From Streptomyces sp. SJL17-4 (GTDB lineage Bacteria; Actinomycetota; Actinomycetes; Streptomycetales; Streptomycetaceae), in contig NZ_CP104578.1 of assembly GCF_036826855.1 (NCBI RefSeq), forward strand, positions 4,623,501 to 4,687,500: a stretch of DNA of 64,000 nt, in the 5' to 3' direction. The number at the start of each line of letters is the position of its first letter. Position 1 is the stretch's first letter. The position numbers and the translations under genes were made by a program. The notes under the pieces are model-generated. The model was given only the letters and a program-made list of their open reading frames with translations, was not told the DNA's origin and made no database searches. Below are positions 15,888 through 25,101 of this stretch, piece by piece.

Positions 15888-16145
15888 CTGCAGATTCGTG
15901 ACGTGCCCGAGGACATGCGTGACCGGTTGGCGGCCATAGCGGGTGAGCGAGGCCAGTCGTTGCAGGCGTACCTCTACGACGTGCTGGCCGACGAAGTGCG
16001 GCGCCGCGACAATCTGGCCGTGCTGGAAGGGTTCTCCGCCGGCCGGTACGGGTCACGACTCGACACCGCCGACGTGCTGGACGTCCTGCGGGCCGGGCGG
16101 CGGGAGCGCGATGCGGCTCTCGGCGGTCCGGAGGGCGACGAGTGA
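15879..16145 (+). CDS. vapB: ribbon-helix-helix antitoxin (VapB/FitA-like)
   Basis: 88 residues. The N terminus (MVALQIRDVPEDMRDRLAAIAGERGQSLQAYLYDVL) has the strand-helix-helix pattern of FitA/VapB-type DNA-binding antitoxins, followed by a charged tail that would wrap the toxin. It overlaps the PIN gene by 4 bp (GTGA). The start lies inside a perfect palindrome without a ribosome site, suggesting a leaderless or very short-leader transcript and autorepression. The module is immediately downstream of the IS-disrupted toxin-like gene. Confidence 0.88.
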   Translation: MVALQIRDVPEDMRDRLAAIAGERGQSLQAYLYDVLADEVRRRDNLAVLEGFSAGRYGSRLDTADVLDVLRAGRRERDAALGGPEGDE

Positions 16146-16561
16146 TCGTCGTCGACGCGTCCGTCTTCGCGTTCTCACTGCTCGACGAGGGGACCATCGG
16201 GGGCCGGTGCCGCTCCGCCCTCGCCGCCGACAGCAGGTGGATCGCGCCGGAGCACTGGACGGTCGAGGTGCTGTCGGTGATCCGGGGCAACCTGCTCGGC
16301 GGGAAGATCTCACAGGAGCACGCGGAGGACGCCGTCGCCGCCCTCGCGAAGCTGGAGCCCGTCGTTCCGCTGTCGCGCGTGCTCCTGCCCCGGATGTGGG
16401 AGCTGCGGGGAAACCTCACCACGTACGACGCGGCCTACGTCGCGGCGGCGGAGGCGTACGGCTGCGCGCTGGTCACCGCGGACGGGCGCCTGGCGCGTGC
16501 GTCGGGCATCCGCTGCCCGGTGGACGTGATCGGCGGCCGAACGCCCCGCGGGGACGGGTGA
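16142..16561 (+). CDS. vapC: PIN-domain toxin (VapC-like ribonuclease)
   Basis: 139 residues. The acidic metal-binding set of the PIN fold is present: Asp5 (MIVVDAS), Glu42 (WTVEVLS), Asp96 (TTYDAAYV) and Asp114 (TADGRLA). The enzyme would cut RNA, commonly tRNA or rRNA, when not bound by its antitoxin, which is encoded just upstream with a 4-bp overlap. Family length is normal and no catalytic residue is lost, so the module looks functional. The RNA target cannot be predicted. Confidence 0.92.
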   Translation: MIVVDASVFAFSLLDEGTIGGRCRSALAADSRWIAPEHWTVEVLSVIRGNLLGGKISQEHAEDAVAALAKLEPVVPLSRVLLPRMWELRGNLTTYDAAYVAAAEAYGCALVTADGRLARASGIRCPVDVIGGRTPRGDG

Positions 16562-16654
16562 CAAGGCGGACCGGCAACGTGTCGGGTCCGCCCCGGTCTC
16601 GGTGGACAAGATGGCCATGGCCCGTCCTACCTGCGGTTCCTTACCCTCGACCCC

Positions 16655-18019
16655 ATGACCCCTCATGTCATCGAACCCGATCCCCAGGCCGGGGCCGCCG
16701 TCAAGGCCGCCGACCGCGCGCACGTGTTCCACTCCTGGTCCGCCCAGGGCCTGATCGACCCGCTCGCCGTCGCCGGCGCCGAGGGTTCGTACTTCTGGGA
16801 CTACGACGGAAACCGCTACCTGGACTTCACCAGCGGCCTCGTCTACACGAACATCGGCTACCAGCACCCCCGTGTGGTCGCCGCCATCCAGGAGCAGGCC
16901 GCGAAGCTCACCACCTTCGCGCCCGCCTTCGCCATCGACGTCCGCTCCGAGGCCGCACGCCTCATCGCCGAGCGCACCCCGGGCGACCTGGACAAGATCT
17001 TCTTCACCAACGGCGGCGCCGAGGCCGTCGAGAACGCCGTCCGCATGGCCCGGCTGCACACCGGCCGTACGAAGGTGCTCTCCGCCTACCGCTCGTACCA
17101 CGGCGCCACCTCCACCGCGATCAACCTGACCGGTGACCCGCGCCGCTGGGCCTCCGACAACGGCTCCGCCGGCGTCGTGCGCTTCTGGGCGCCGTTCCTC
17201 TACCGCTCGCCCTTCTACGCCACCACCGAGGCGGAGGAGAGCGCGCGGGCCCTCCAGCACCTGGAGGACACGATCGCCTTCGAGGGTCCGGCGACGATCG
17301 CCGCGATCATCCTGGAGACCGTGCCCGGCACCGCCGGCATCATGACCCCGCCGCCCGGCTACCTCGCCGGCGTCCGCGAGATCTGCGACAAGTACGGCAT
17401 CGTCTTCGTCCTCGACGAGGTCATGGCGGGCTTCGGCCGCACCGGCAAGTGGTTCGCCGCCGAGCACTTCGACGTCGTGCCCGACCTGATGACCTTCGCC
17501 AAGGGCGTGAACTCCGGTTACGTGCCCCTCGGCGGTGTCGCCATCAACGCCGAGATCGCCGCCACCTTCGACAAGCGGCCCTACCCGGGCGGACTGACCT
17601 ACTCCGGTCACCCGCTGGCCTGCGCCGCCGCCGTCGCCACCATCCAGGTGATGGAGGACGAGAAGGTCGTCGAGAACGCCGCCCACATCGGCGAGAGCGT
17701 CCTCGGCCCCGGCCTGCGCGAGCTCGCCGAGCGCCACCCCTCCGTCGGCGAGGTCCGCGGCATGGGCGTCTTCTGGGCGCTCGACCTGGTCAAGAACCGC
17801 GAGACGCGCGAGCCGCTCGTCCCGTACAACGCGGCCGGCGAGGCCAACGCGCCCATGGCCGCCTTCGGCGCGGCGGCGAAGAAGAACGGCCTGTGGCCCT
17901 TCGTCAACATGAACCGCACCCACGCCGTCCCCGCCTGCAACGTCACCGAGGCCGAGGCCAAGGAGGGCCTCGCGGCCCTCGACGCCGCCCTCACGGTGGC
18001 CGACGAGCACACCGCGTAA
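16655..18019 (+). CDS. class III PLP-dependent aminotransferase
   Basis: 454 residues, fold-type I omega-aminotransferase. It has FFTNGGAEAVENAVRMAR, the SYRSYHGAT-type aromatic block, the FVLDEVMAGFGRTG cofactor-contact Asp and the Schiff-base Lys283 in MTFAKGVNSGYVPLGG, then GLTYSGHPLACAAA. It probably moves an amino group between an omega-amino acid (beta-alanine, taurine or similar) and pyruvate or 2-oxoglutarate. A GntR regulator follows after 68 bp and may control it. The specific substrate cannot be read from the sequence. Confidence 0.92.
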   Translation: MTPHVIEPDPQAGAAVKAADRAHVFHSWSAQGLIDPLAVAGAEGSYFWDYDGNRYLDFTSGLVYTNIGYQHPRVVAAIQEQAAKLTTFAPAFAIDVRSEAARLIAERTPGDLDKIFFTNGGAEAVENAVRMARLHTGRTKVLSAYRSYHGATSTAINLTGDPRRWASDNGSAGVVRFWAPFLYRSPFYATTEAEESARALQHLEDTIAFEGPATIAAIILETVPGTAGIMTPPPGYLAGVREICDKYGIVFVLDEVMAGFGRTGKWFAAEHFDVVPDLMTFAKGVNSGYVPLGGVAINAEIAATFDKRPYPGGLTYSGHPLACAAAVATIQVMEDEKVVENAAHIGESVLGPGLRELAERHPSVGEVRGMGVFWALDLVKNRETREPLVPYNAAGEANAPMAAFGAAAKKNGLWPFVNMNRTHAVPACNVTEAEAKEGLAALDAALTVADEHTA

Positions 18020-18087
18020 CCACGGAAACGGGGTGGCCCCTTCCGTCTGGACTAGGGTGTCCGGAGCCGGACGGAGGGGGCCGACCC

Positions 18088-18795
18088 ATGCCCGCGAGCG
18101 GAGCTGTCACCCGCAACACCTTGCGACAGCAGATCGCGGACGCGCTGCGTGACGAAGTGCTCGCGGGCCGTCTCCAACCCGGGCAGGAATTCACGGTCAA
18201 GCAGATCGCCGAGCAGTACGGCGTGTCCGCGACACCCGTACGCGAAGCCCTCGTCGACCTCTGCGCGCAGGGCCTCCTCGACTCCGACCAGCACCGCGGC
18301 TTCCGCGTCCACAAGTACTCGGTCGACGACTACCGGGGGATGGTCGAGGCCCGGATGCTCGTCGTCGACGGCATCTTCCGCCGCGACGCCGCCATGGTGC
18401 CGCCCCGCTCCGCGGTCACGGAACCCGACCTCGGGATCGGTGTCGCCCTCGTCTCGATACGGCGCAGGGGCGAGGCCGCGGCCCGCGCGGCCCGCGCCGG
18501 GGACCTCGACATCCTCATCGGGTACGACATCCGGTACTGGCGCGAACTCGCCCGGCTGGTCGCCGCCAACGACTACATCGCCGACTTCCTCCACAAACTC
18601 CGCGTCCAGGCCTGGGTGTTCTCCGTCCCCTACCTGCGCTCCGAGCGGGACGTCCTCGGCTGGCTGTGGAGCGGGCACGTCGACCTGGTCGACGCGATCA
18701 CCCGCGGCGACGCGGCCGCGGCCGTCGCGGTCGTACGGGAGTACAACGAGCACTCGATGGAATGGGCGGACCGGCTGGAGCAGCGGGCCCGCTAG
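18088..18795 (+). CDS. GntR-family transcriptional regulator
   Basis: 235 residues. The winged HTH at residues about 8-75 (LRQQIADALRDEVLAGRLQPGQEFTVKQIAEQYGVSATPVREALVDL) is followed by a mostly helical effector domain of the FCD type (YWRELARLVAANDYIADFLHKLRVQ ... HVDLVDAITRGDAAAAVAVVREYNEHS). GGAGGGGG precedes the ATG. Its place directly behind the aminotransferase suggests control of that gene or of related amine catabolism. A set of 22-bp repeats begins at its stop codon. Confidence 0.92.
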   Translation: MPASGAVTRNTLRQQIADALRDEVLAGRLQPGQEFTVKQIAEQYGVSATPVREALVDLCAQGLLDSDQHRGFRVHKYSVDDYRGMVEARMLVVDGIFRRDAAMVPPRSAVTEPDLGIGVALVSIRRRGEAAARAARAGDLDILIGYDIRYWRELARLVAANDYIADFLHKLRVQAWVFSVPYLRSERDVLGWLWSGHVDLVDAITRGDAAAAVAVVREYNEHSMEWADRLEQRAR

Positions 18796-18861
18796 GGGAG
18801 ACCTCGGGGTCGCGGCGGGGGATACCTCGGGGTCGCCGGGGGGAGACCTCGGGGTCGCCGG
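18795..18861. repeat. three ~22-bp tandem repeats
   Basis: Units start at 18795, 18818 and 18840, each reading GGGGAGACCTCGGGGTCGC or one base different. They begin at the last base of the GntR stop codon. Confidence 0.8.
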
Positions 18862-19003
18862 TCGGGTTGAGGGCCCGGCTCCCCGGGCAGGTCCTCAGCG
18901 GGTGGACGGTGTCCGTGGGGCGCCGACTAACCTGGCCGTCCCTGCAAAAGCCTGGCGTACGCCCTGCGCGCGTCCCCCGCAACTGACGGAGAGCGAGCCT
19001 CCC

Positions 19004-19654
19004 TTGGCCTGTGACCTGTGGCTGGTCCCCCTCGTCGACGTGCTGTGCCACAGCCCCGACAATCCCTTCGCCGAAGAGATCGCCGCGTACGACGCCGTGC
19101 TCAGCGCCTCCGGTCTGCCGACCGTGCCGGTCTACGCGTACATGCCGGGGCTCTCCGGCGACGTCGCCCCGATCGCCGGCTTCGACTACGAGGCCCTGCA
19201 CTTCCTGCGCCGCGCCTACCTCCTCCAGATGTGCGGACTGCCGGTCGAACCGGTCGGCGAGCTCGGCGGGGACTACGAACAGCTCCTGGAGATGTTCGAG
19301 GCGACCGCCCAGCAGTCGCACCTGGTCTGGCACTACGACCACGCGGGCGCGTACGTCCCGGTCGACTTCCCGGTCCCGCTCGCCAGCGACGAGCTCCTGG
19401 AGGGCGGCGGGCCGCTCGGCTCCTCGTACGGGCTGCTGCGCGAGCTGGAGTTCGTGGCGCCCTCGATCGGCATCGACCCGTCGAACCCGCCGGCACCCCC
19501 CGTACCGCCGGACCGGCCGACCACCCTGGAGGAACCGGCCGTACCGATTCCGCTGGACGGCGGCCCCTTCGCCCGGGAGCGCCACGTGTGGCTGGGGCTG
19601 CACGCGGCGGCGACCCGCAGCCTGGCACAGGGCTCGATGATCATCCTGAGCTGA
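19004..19654 (+). CDS. conserved hypothetical protein
   Basis: 216 residues from a TTG at 19004, giving the conserved-looking opening (M)ACDLWLVPLVDVLCHSPDNPF; GGAGAG lies about 10 bases upstream. It is a soluble acidic protein with FDYEALHFLRRAYLLQMCGLPVEPVGELGGDYEQLLEMFEATAQQSHLVWHYDHAGAYVPVDFP, a Pro-rich segment and a C-terminal WLGLHAAATRSLAQGSMIIL. It shows no signal peptide, membrane helix or catalytic motif I recognise. I have the impression of seeing it in many Streptomyces; function unknown. Confidence 0.82.
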   Translation: MACDLWLVPLVDVLCHSPDNPFAEEIAAYDAVLSASGLPTVPVYAYMPGLSGDVAPIAGFDYEALHFLRRAYLLQMCGLPVEPVGELGGDYEQLLEMFEATAQQSHLVWHYDHAGAYVPVDFPVPLASDELLEGGGPLGSSYGLLRELEFVAPSIGIDPSNPPAPPVPPDRPTTLEEPAVPIPLDGGPFARERHVWLGLHAAATRSLAQGSMIILS

Positions 19655-19681
19655 GGTCCGCGCGCAGGGCCGAGCCGGGCC

Positions 19682-19779
19682 GGCCGATCCGCGCCGGCCG
19701 ATCAGCTCCGGCCGATCCGCGCCGGCCGATCAGCTCCGGCCGATCCGCGCCGGCCGATCAGCTCCGGCCGACCCGCGCC
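19682..19779. repeat. 28-bp tandem repeat, 3.5 copies
   Basis: Units at 19682, 19710 and 19738, plus a half unit to 19779. Each unit is two 14-mers, GGCCGATCCGCGCC and GGCCGATCAGCTCC. They lie between two convergent genes. Confidence 0.85.
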
Positions 19780-19792
19780 CGCGGCCCCGAGG

Positions 19793-19829
19793 GGCCCCGG
19801 AGGCCTCCGTCAGCGGGCCTCCGGGGGCC
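19793..19829. terminator. terminator between convergent genes
   Basis: GGCCCCGGAGGCC (19793-19805) pairs with GGCCTCCGGGGGCC (19816-19829), leaving a short loop. It overlaps the last codons of the SLATT gene. Confidence 0.7.
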
Positions 19830-20532
19830 GCTGACGCGGCATGTTCGGCCGGGTGCCCGGCGGCAGCGGGAAGCGGCCCGACGGGTGGTGGCTCTCGGCC
19901 CGCGCGGGCACCACGCCCACCGACTGGAGCGCGAGCGGCGCCGGGCCCGAGCGGAACTCGACCATCCAGTCCGCGGTCTCCGCCCGTACGAGCTCGGTCA
20001 CGTCCTCCGAGAAGCGGCGCAGCACGCCCAGACATCGCTCGGCGGCCTCGCTGGCGGTGCCCTCCGTGGGGCCCAGGACCTCCCGGACGCTCTCCGAGGC
20101 CCAGTCGAACTGCAGGGCCTGGAGACGCCGCTGCACGGCCTGTGCCGTCGCCACGTCCCTCATCCAGCCGGACGTCAGACCGAAGTACCGGTCACAGGCC
20201 AGACAGGCGGCGCCGAGCAGCAGCGAGAGATAGCCCCAGCCGGCGGTGCCCTCCGCGACCCCGGTCAGGTCGAGCAGCGGCAGCGCGGCGCCCGCGATCA
20301 CCCCGGCGGCCGTGCCGATCCGCAGGATCCGGGCGCTGCGGCGCTTCCCGACCCGGTCGGAGAGGTACCACTCGGCGGTGCGCAGGGCCTGGGACTCCAC
20401 CCAGCGGTACATCTCGTCGAGCCGCTCGGCGGGCTCGCCCCAGTCGCCCAGGGGGAACGGCGTACCGCTCAGATCGCGGTGGACGTCTCCCCCGGGGGGT
20501 CCCGGTGGCTGCATCTCCGGCTGCTGGCTCAC
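19810..20532 (-). CDS. SLATT-domain two-helix membrane protein
   Basis: 240 residues from GTG. After a Pro/Gly-rich start come RLDEMYRWVESQALRTAEWYLSDRVGKRRSARILR, a pair of membrane helices (IGTAAGVIAGAALPLLDL, GWGYLSLLLGAACLACD), then a long helix. This is the SLATT layout (two TM helices between long coiled helices). SLATT proteins are suggested pore-forming effectors in conflict or nucleotide-signalling systems. No partner enzyme is seen beside it here, so the role is open. The tail is Pro/Arg-rich. Confidence 0.75.
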   Translation of the reverse strand: MSQQPEMQPPGPPGGDVHRDLSGTPFPLGDWGEPAERLDEMYRWVESQALRTAEWYLSDRVGKRRSARILRIGTAAGVIAGAALPLLDLTGVAEGTAGWGYLSLLLGAACLACDRYFGLTSGWMRDVATAQAVQRRLQALQFDWASESVREVLGPTEGTASEAAERCLGVLRRFSEDVTELVRAETADWMVEFRSGPAPLALQSVGVVPARAESHHPSGRFPLPPGTRPNMPRQRPPEAR

Positions 20533-20782
20533 CGGGGGACTCCTCTGTTCAGCTCAGCGCTCATGTCCTTCTGTGACGTGCGGTGCACGTGGTGCCTGCC
20601 CTTCCTACCGCCGAATGGTGGGCGATGGGCCCGGAATCCCGGGATTTCCGCCCGCAAGGGGGTCTTGATCAGGTAGAGGAGCCCGCAGTTTCTCACTCGA
20701 AAGAGTGATGGAGGCGGGGCAGGCGGGGACCACGTAGGCTCGGCGTACCGACATACGGACAGAGCGAACCTCAGGAGTGACC
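20533..20782. other. intergenic region with a short hairpin
   Basis: This divergent region before ybaB contains TCACTC-GAAA-GAGTGA (20693-20708), a 6-bp stem with GAAA loop, and AGGAG (20773-20777) as the ybaB ribosome site. I see no ORF or RNA gene that I can support. Confidence 0.5.
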
Positions 20783-21118
20783 GTGATTCCCGGTGGTGGC
20801 CAGCCCAACATGCAGCAGCTGCTCCAGCAGGCCCAGAAGATGCAGCAGGACCTCGCCCGCGCGCAGCAGGAACTGGCCGCGACCGAGGTCGACGGCCAGG
20901 CGGGCGGCGGCCTGGTCAAGGCGACCGTGACGGGCTCCGGCGAGCTGCGCGGCCTGGTCATCGACCCCAAGGCGGTCGACCCGGAGGACACCGAGACGCT
21001 CGCCGACCTGATCGTGGCCGCCGTGCAGGCCGCCAACGACAACGCGCAGCAGCTCCAGCAGGCCAAGCTCGGCCCGCTGGCGCAGGGCATGGGCGGCATG
21101 CCCGGCCTGGGCTTCTGA
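20783..21118 (+). CDS. YbaB/EbfC nucleoid-associated protein
   Basis: 111 residues from GTG 20783, which has AGGAG five bases upstream; an in-frame GTG at 20777 overlaps that site and is less likely. It is a small dimeric DNA-binding protein: Gln-rich helix [22 protein letters not shown], then [47 protein letters not shown] and a Gly/Leu-rich tail. In bacteria it is typically next to recR, as here, and is thought to shape the nucleoid or help DNA repair. Confidence 0.93.
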   Translation: MIPGGGQPNMQQLLQQAQKMQQDLARAQQELAATEVDGQAGGGLVKATVTGSGELRGLVIDPKAVDPEDTETLADLIVAAVQAANDNAQQLQQAKLGPLAQGMGGMPGLGF

Positions 21119-21221
21119 GCGCTTCCGAGCCGCTTCTGCGCCGCTTCTGAGCCGCGCACCTTCTACGGCGCAGTTCCAGCCACTACCGTAAGAATCAAGC
21201 ACTCCCTTGAAAGGGCGTTCC

Positions 21222-21821
21222 GTGTACGAAGGCGTGGTTCAGGACCTCATCGACGAGCTGGGCAGGCTGCCCGGCGTCGGTCCCAAGAGCGCGCAGCGGA
21301 TCGCCTTCCACATCCTCCAGGCCGAGCCGACCGACGTACGGCGGCTTGCGCACGCGCTCCTGGAGGTCAAGGAGAAGGTCAGGTTCTGCGCGGTCTGCGG
21401 CAACGTGGCACAGCAGGAGCAGTGCAACATCTGCCGCGACCCGCGCCGCGACCTGACCGTCATCTGTGTGGTCGAGGAGCCGAAGGACGTCGTCGCGATC
21501 GAGCGGACCCGCGAGTTCCGGGGGCGGTACCACGTCCTCGGCGGCGCGATCAGCCCGATCGAGGGCGTCGGCCCGGACGACCTCCGCATCCGCGAGCTGC
21601 TCGCGCGGCTCGCCGACGGCACGGTCACCGAGCTCATCCTCGCGACCGACCCGAACCTGGAGGGCGAGGCCACCGCGACGTACCTGGCGCGGATGATCAA
21701 GCCCATGGGACTCAAGGTGACCCGGCTCGCGAGCGGACTGCCGGTCGGCGGCGACCTCGAGTACGCCGACGAGGTCACCCTCGGCCGTGCCTTCGAGGGA
21801 CGGAGGCTGCTAGATGTATGA
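21222..21821 (+). CDS. recR: recombination protein RecR
   Basis: 199 residues, the usual length. The helix-hairpin-helix [17 protein letters not shown] (16-32) is followed by a four-Cys zinc site (Cys56, Cys59, Cys68, Cys71) and a Toprim domain ([17 protein letters not shown] ... [16 protein letters not shown] ... [17 protein letters not shown]). RecR forms a ring clamp that loads RecA with RecO/RecF on gapped DNA. The GTG is preceded by AAGGG. It follows ybaB by about 100 bp and probably shares its transcript. Confidence 0.97.
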   Translation: MYEGVVQDLIDELGRLPGVGPKSAQRIAFHILQAEPTDVRRLAHALLEVKEKVRFCAVCGNVAQQEQCNICRDPRRDLTVICVVEEPKDVVAIERTREFRGRYHVLGGAISPIEGVGPDDLRIRELLARLADGTVTELILATDPNLEGEATATYLARMIKPMGLKVTRLASGLPVGGDLEYADEVTLGRAFEGRRLLDV

Positions 21822-21856
21822 CGACCGGGCCGGCGCGCTCTCAGGGAGGCTCCTCG

Positions 21857-22516
21857 ATGTCTGACCCCACGCTGCACGCGATCACGCAGAACCCCGACGA
21901 CTTCTCCGTCCAGATCGCCGACTCCATCGAGAGCTTCATCGTCGCGACCACCGAGGTCGCCAAGGGCGACGAGCCGGACAGCGCGGTGCCCTTCCTGCTC
22001 CTGGAGATCTCGCAGCTGCTCCTCGCGGGCGGCCGGCTCGGCGCGCACGAGGACATCGTCCCGGACGAGCGGTACGAGACGGACACGGGCCCGGAGCCCG
22101 ACATGGACGACCTGCGCGAGCGCTTCGCCGTGCTCCTCGAACCGGTGGACGTCTTCTCCGAGGTCTTCGACCCGTACGAGCCCCGCAAGGCCCCGGTCCC
22201 GGCCCGCATCTCCGACAACCTCGCCGACATCGTCGCCGACCTCCGCCACGGCCTGGCCCACTACCGCGCGGGCCGCACCAGCGAGGCCCTGTGGTGGTGG
22301 CAGTTCTCGTACTTCTCCAACTGGGGCCCCACCGCCTCGGCCACCCTCCGCGCCCTCCAGTCCCTCGTCGCCCACGTCCGCCTCGACCAGCCGCTCGCGG
22401 CCCTAGACGGCCTCGACACGGACGAGGACCTCACCGAGGACGACCTCGCCGAGGAGGCGGGCCGCGTGATGGCGGAGGAGATCGGCGCACCCCTGGGTCT
22501 GCGCGAGCGCCTCTGA
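21857..22516 (+). CDS. DUF5063 family protein
   Basis: 219 residues, ATG preceded by GGGAGG. It is an acidic, mostly helical soluble protein (FSVQIADSIESFIVATTEVAKGD ... VPFLLLEISQLLLAGGRL ... DLRERFAVLLEPVDVFSEVFDPYEPRKAP ... WWWQFSYFSNWGPTASATLRALQSLV) matching DUF5063. It sits 35 bp behind recR, a placement common in Streptomyces. Function unknown. Confidence 0.88.
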   Translation: MSDPTLHAITQNPDDFSVQIADSIESFIVATTEVAKGDEPDSAVPFLLLEISQLLLAGGRLGAHEDIVPDERYETDTGPEPDMDDLRERFAVLLEPVDVFSEVFDPYEPRKAPVPARISDNLADIVADLRHGLAHYRAGRTSEALWWWQFSYFSNWGPTASATLRALQSLVAHVRLDQPLAALDGLDTDEDLTEDDLAEEAGRVMAEEIGAPLGLRERL

Positions 22517-22655
22517 ACACCCGCTCGCACCTCCCCTTGATCACTCCGTGAGCGTCGCGTCTCAGCATCCGATATCACGGTGGCGTTTCCGGGTCGCTCG
22601 TTAGACTGAGCCGATCGCAGCGCCGGCTGCGGCACACACTGAGCGAGGAGCGCAC

Positions 22656-23927
22656 GTGGGCCTTGTCGTGCAGAAGTACGGAGGCTCCTCCGTTGCCGAT
22701 GCCGAAGGCATCAAGCGCGTCGCCAAGCGGATCGTGGACGCCAAGAAGAACGGCCACCAGGTGGTCGTCGTGGTTTCCGCGATGGGCGACACGACGGACG
22801 AGTTGATCGATCTCGCCGAGCAGGTATCCCCGATCCCTGCCGGGCGTGAGTTCGACATGCTGCTGACCGCCGGAGAGCGGATCTCCATGGCCCTGCTGGC
22901 CATGGCGATCAAAAACCTGGGCCACGAGGCCCAGTCGTTCACGGGCAGCCAGGCCGGTGTCATCACCGACTCGGTCCACAACAAAGCGCGCATCATCGAT
23001 GTCACGCCGGGCCGGATCCGTACCGCCCTCGACGAGGGCAACATCGCCATCGTCGCCGGGTTCCAGGGCGTGTCCCAGGACAAGAAGGACATCACCACGC
23101 TCGGCCGTGGCGGTTCCGACACCACCGCCGTGGCGCTGGCCGCCGCGCTGGACGCCGAGGTCTGCGAGATCTACACCGACGTCGACGGTGTGTTCACGGC
23201 CGACCCGCGCGTGGTGAAGAAGGCGAAGAAGATCGACTGGATCTCCTTCGAGGACATGCTGGAGCTCGCCGCCTCCGGCTCCAAGGTGCTGCTGCACCGG
23301 TGCGTCGAGTACGCACGCCGCTACAACATCCCGATCCACGTCCGCTCGTCCTTCTCGGGGCTGCAGGGCACCTGGGTCAGCAACGAACCGCAAGGAGCCC
23401 AGAAGGTGGAGCAGGCCATCATCTCGGGTGTCGCCCACGACACCTCCGAGGCGAAGATCACCGTCGTCGGCGTGCCGGACAAGCCGGGCGAGGCCGCGGC
23501 CATCTTCCGGGCCGTCGCGGACGCCGAGATCAACATCGACATGATCGTGCAGAACGTGTCCGCCGCCTCCACCGGCCTCACGGACATCTCCTTCACCCTC
23601 CCGAAGGCCGAGGGCCGCAAGGCCATCGACGAGCTGGAGAAGGCGAAGAGCGCGATCGGCTTCGACTCGCTGCGCTACGACGACCAGATCGGCAAGATCT
23701 CCCTGGTCGGCGCCGGTATGAAGACCAACCCGGGCGTCACCGCGGACTTCTTCAAGGCGCTCTCCGACGCGGGCGTGAACATCGAGCTCATCTCGACCTC
23801 CGAGATCCGCATCTCGGTCGTCACCCGCGCCGACGACGTCAACGAGGCAGTGCGCGCCGTCCACAGCGCCTTCGGCCTGGACAGCGACTCGGACGAGGCC
23901 GTCGTCTACGGAGGCACCGGCCGATGA
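22656..23927 (+). CDS. lysC: aspartokinase (alpha subunit, full length)
   Basis: 423 residues. It phosphorylates aspartate with ATP, the entry to lysine/diaminopimelate, threonine and methionine. The kinase domain begins [11 protein letters not shown] (Lys7) and has [17 protein letters not shown] and [19 protein letters not shown]. Two ACT domains (after about 265) bind the feedback inhibitors. The GTG has GCGAGGAG upstream. As in other actinomycetes, an internal in-frame start encodes the beta subunit. Its stop overlaps the asd start by 4 bp. No lysine riboswitch is evident in the leader. Confidence 0.97.
   Translation: MGLVVQKYGGSSVADAEGIKRVAKRIVDAKKNGHQVVVVVSAMGDTTDELIDLAEQVSPIPAGREFDMLLTAGERISMALLAMAIKNLGHEAQSFTGSQAGVITDSVHNKARIIDVTPGRIRTALDEGNIAIVAGFQGVSQDKKDITTLGRGGSDTTAVALAAALDAEVCEIYTDVDGVFTADPRVVKKAKKIDWISFEDMLELAASGSKVLLHRCVEYARRYNIPIHVRSSFSGLQGTWVSNEPQGAQKVEQAIISGVAHDTSEAKITVVGVPDKPGEAAAIFRAVADAEINIDMIVQNVSAASTGLTDISFTLPKAEGRKAIDELEKAKSAIGFDSLRYDDQIGKISLVGAGMKTNPGVTADFFKALSDAGVNIELISTSEIRISVVTRADDVNEAVRAVHSAFGLDSDSDEAVVYGGTGR
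23406..23927 (+). CDS. internal-start aspartokinase beta subunit
   Basis: An in-frame GTG at codon 251 of lys[21 protein letters not shown], has AAGGAG (23392-23397) eight bases upstream. The product of 173 residues comprises the two ACT domains. Overlapping alpha/beta aspartokinase genes are established in Corynebacterium, Bacillus and Streptomyces, where the enzyme is alpha2beta2. Expression here is inferred from the ribosome site and homology. Confidence 0.75.
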   Translation: MEQAIISGVAHDTSEAKITVVGVPDKPGEAAAIFRAVADAEINIDMIVQNVSAASTGLTDISFTLPKAEGRKAIDELEKAKSAIGFDSLRYDDQIGKISLVGAGMKTNPGVTADFFKALSDAGVNIELISTSEIRISVVTRADDVNEAVRAVHSAFGLDSDSDEAVVYGGTGR

Positions 23928-24982
23928 CGCCGAAGCCGACGCTCGCGGTCGTCGGTGCGACCGGAGCCGTCGGCTCGGTGATGCTCCAGATGCTCACGCA
24001 ACACGCGGACGTCTGGGGCGAGATACGCCTCCTCGCCTCCTCGCGCTCGGCCGGCCGGAAGGCCGCCGTGCGCGGGGTGGAGAGCGAGATCCTCGCGCTG
24101 AGCGAGGAGGCCCTGGAAGGCGTCGACCTGGCGCTCTTCCTGGTGCCCGAGACGGTGGCCGCCCGCTGGGCGCCCATCGCCGCCACCAAGGGCGCCGTCG
24201 TCGTGGACACCTCCGCCGCCTTCCGCGCGGACCCCGACGTCCCCCTCGTCGTCCCCGAGACCAACGCCCACGCGGCGCGCGTACGCCCCCGGGGCATCGT
24301 CGCGAGCCCCGGCTGCACCACCCTCGCGCTGGTCGTCGCCGTGGGCGCCCTGCACGCCGAGTTCGGGCTCTCCGAGCTGGTCGTCACCGCCCAGCAGGCC
24401 GCCAGCGGCGCCGGTGCCGGACAAGCCGGCGTCGAGGCGCTCCGCGCCCAGCTCGGACTGGTGGCCGGCCACGGCGACCTGGGCACCCACCCCGGAGACG
24501 TACGGCGGGCCGTCGGCGAGAACACCGGCCCCTTCCCCGGGCCCCTCGCGCTCAACGTCCTGCCCTGGTCGGGCACGGCGGGCGCCGACGGGGCCTCCTC
24601 GGAGGAGGAGCGCGTACGGGACGAGACCCGGCGGATCCTCGCGCTCCCCGCGCTGCGGGTCGCCGCCACCTGTGTCCGCGTGCCCGTGGTCACCGGACAC
24701 TCCGTCTCCGTGCACGCCCGCTTCGAGCGCCCCGTGCCGCTCGACCGCGCGCACGAGATCCTCGCGACCACCCCCGGCGTCGTGCTGTACGACGATCCCG
24801 CCGCGGGCGACTTCCCCACCCCCGCCGATGTCGTCGGCACCGATCCCGCCTGGGTCGGACGGGTGCGGCGCTCCATGGACGACGAGCGGGCGCTCGATTT
24901 CTTCGTCTGCGCCGACAACCTCCGCAAGGGCGCGGCCCTCAACGCCCTTCAGATCGCGGAATCGGTTGTCACGTATTTGTAG
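23924..24982 (+). CDS. asd: aspartate-semialdehyde dehydrogenase
   Basis: 352 residues. It reduces aspartyl phosphate with NADPH, the second step of the aspartate pathway, after LysC. The nucleotide-binding loop is [13 protein letters not shown] (9-21), catalytic Cys131 is in [10 protein letters not shown], and [15 protein letters not shown] and [16 protein letters not shown] carry substrate-binding residues. The ATG overlaps the lysC stop (ATGA) and has GGAGG upstream, so the two are translationally coupled. Slight sequence differences from classical Asd (no KxxE motif in its usual form) fit the actinomycete Asd2 type. Confidence 0.95.
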   Translation: MTPKPTLAVVGATGAVGSVMLQMLTQHADVWGEIRLLASSRSAGRKAAVRGVESEILALSEEALEGVDLALFLVPETVAARWAPIAATKGAVVVDTSAAFRADPDVPLVVPETNAHAARVRPRGIVASPGCTTLALVVAVGALHAEFGLSELVVTAQQAASGAGAGQAGVEALRAQLGLVAGHGDLGTHPGDVRRAVGENTGPFPGPLALNVLPWSGTAGADGASSEEERVRDETRRILALPALRVAATCVRVPVVTGHSVSVHARFERPVPLDRAHEILATTPGVVLYDDPAAGDFPTPADVVGTDPAWVGRVRRSMDDERALDFFVCADNLRKGAALNALQIAESVVTYL

Positions 24983-25101
24983 GATCTGTGAACGACCTGT
25001 GAGCAAATAGGCGTCAGATACCTCTTGAACTGCGGTGATTCCGTGGCCGACGATGCTCTTCCCTCCTACTGCAACCAGTGGTCGGGTGGGGGCGTCTCTG
25101 C

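Noticed and set aside
20693..20708. CIRCE-type operator or small RNA gene before ybaB
   Set aside because: The stem is only 6 bp with a GAAA loop and lacks the CIRCE arm sequence; no RNA structure of any known gene could be built around it.
22517..22655. Lysine riboswitch upstream of lysC
   Set aside because: The leader is too short and lacks the conserved junction motifs; only ordinary promoter-like sequence is seen.
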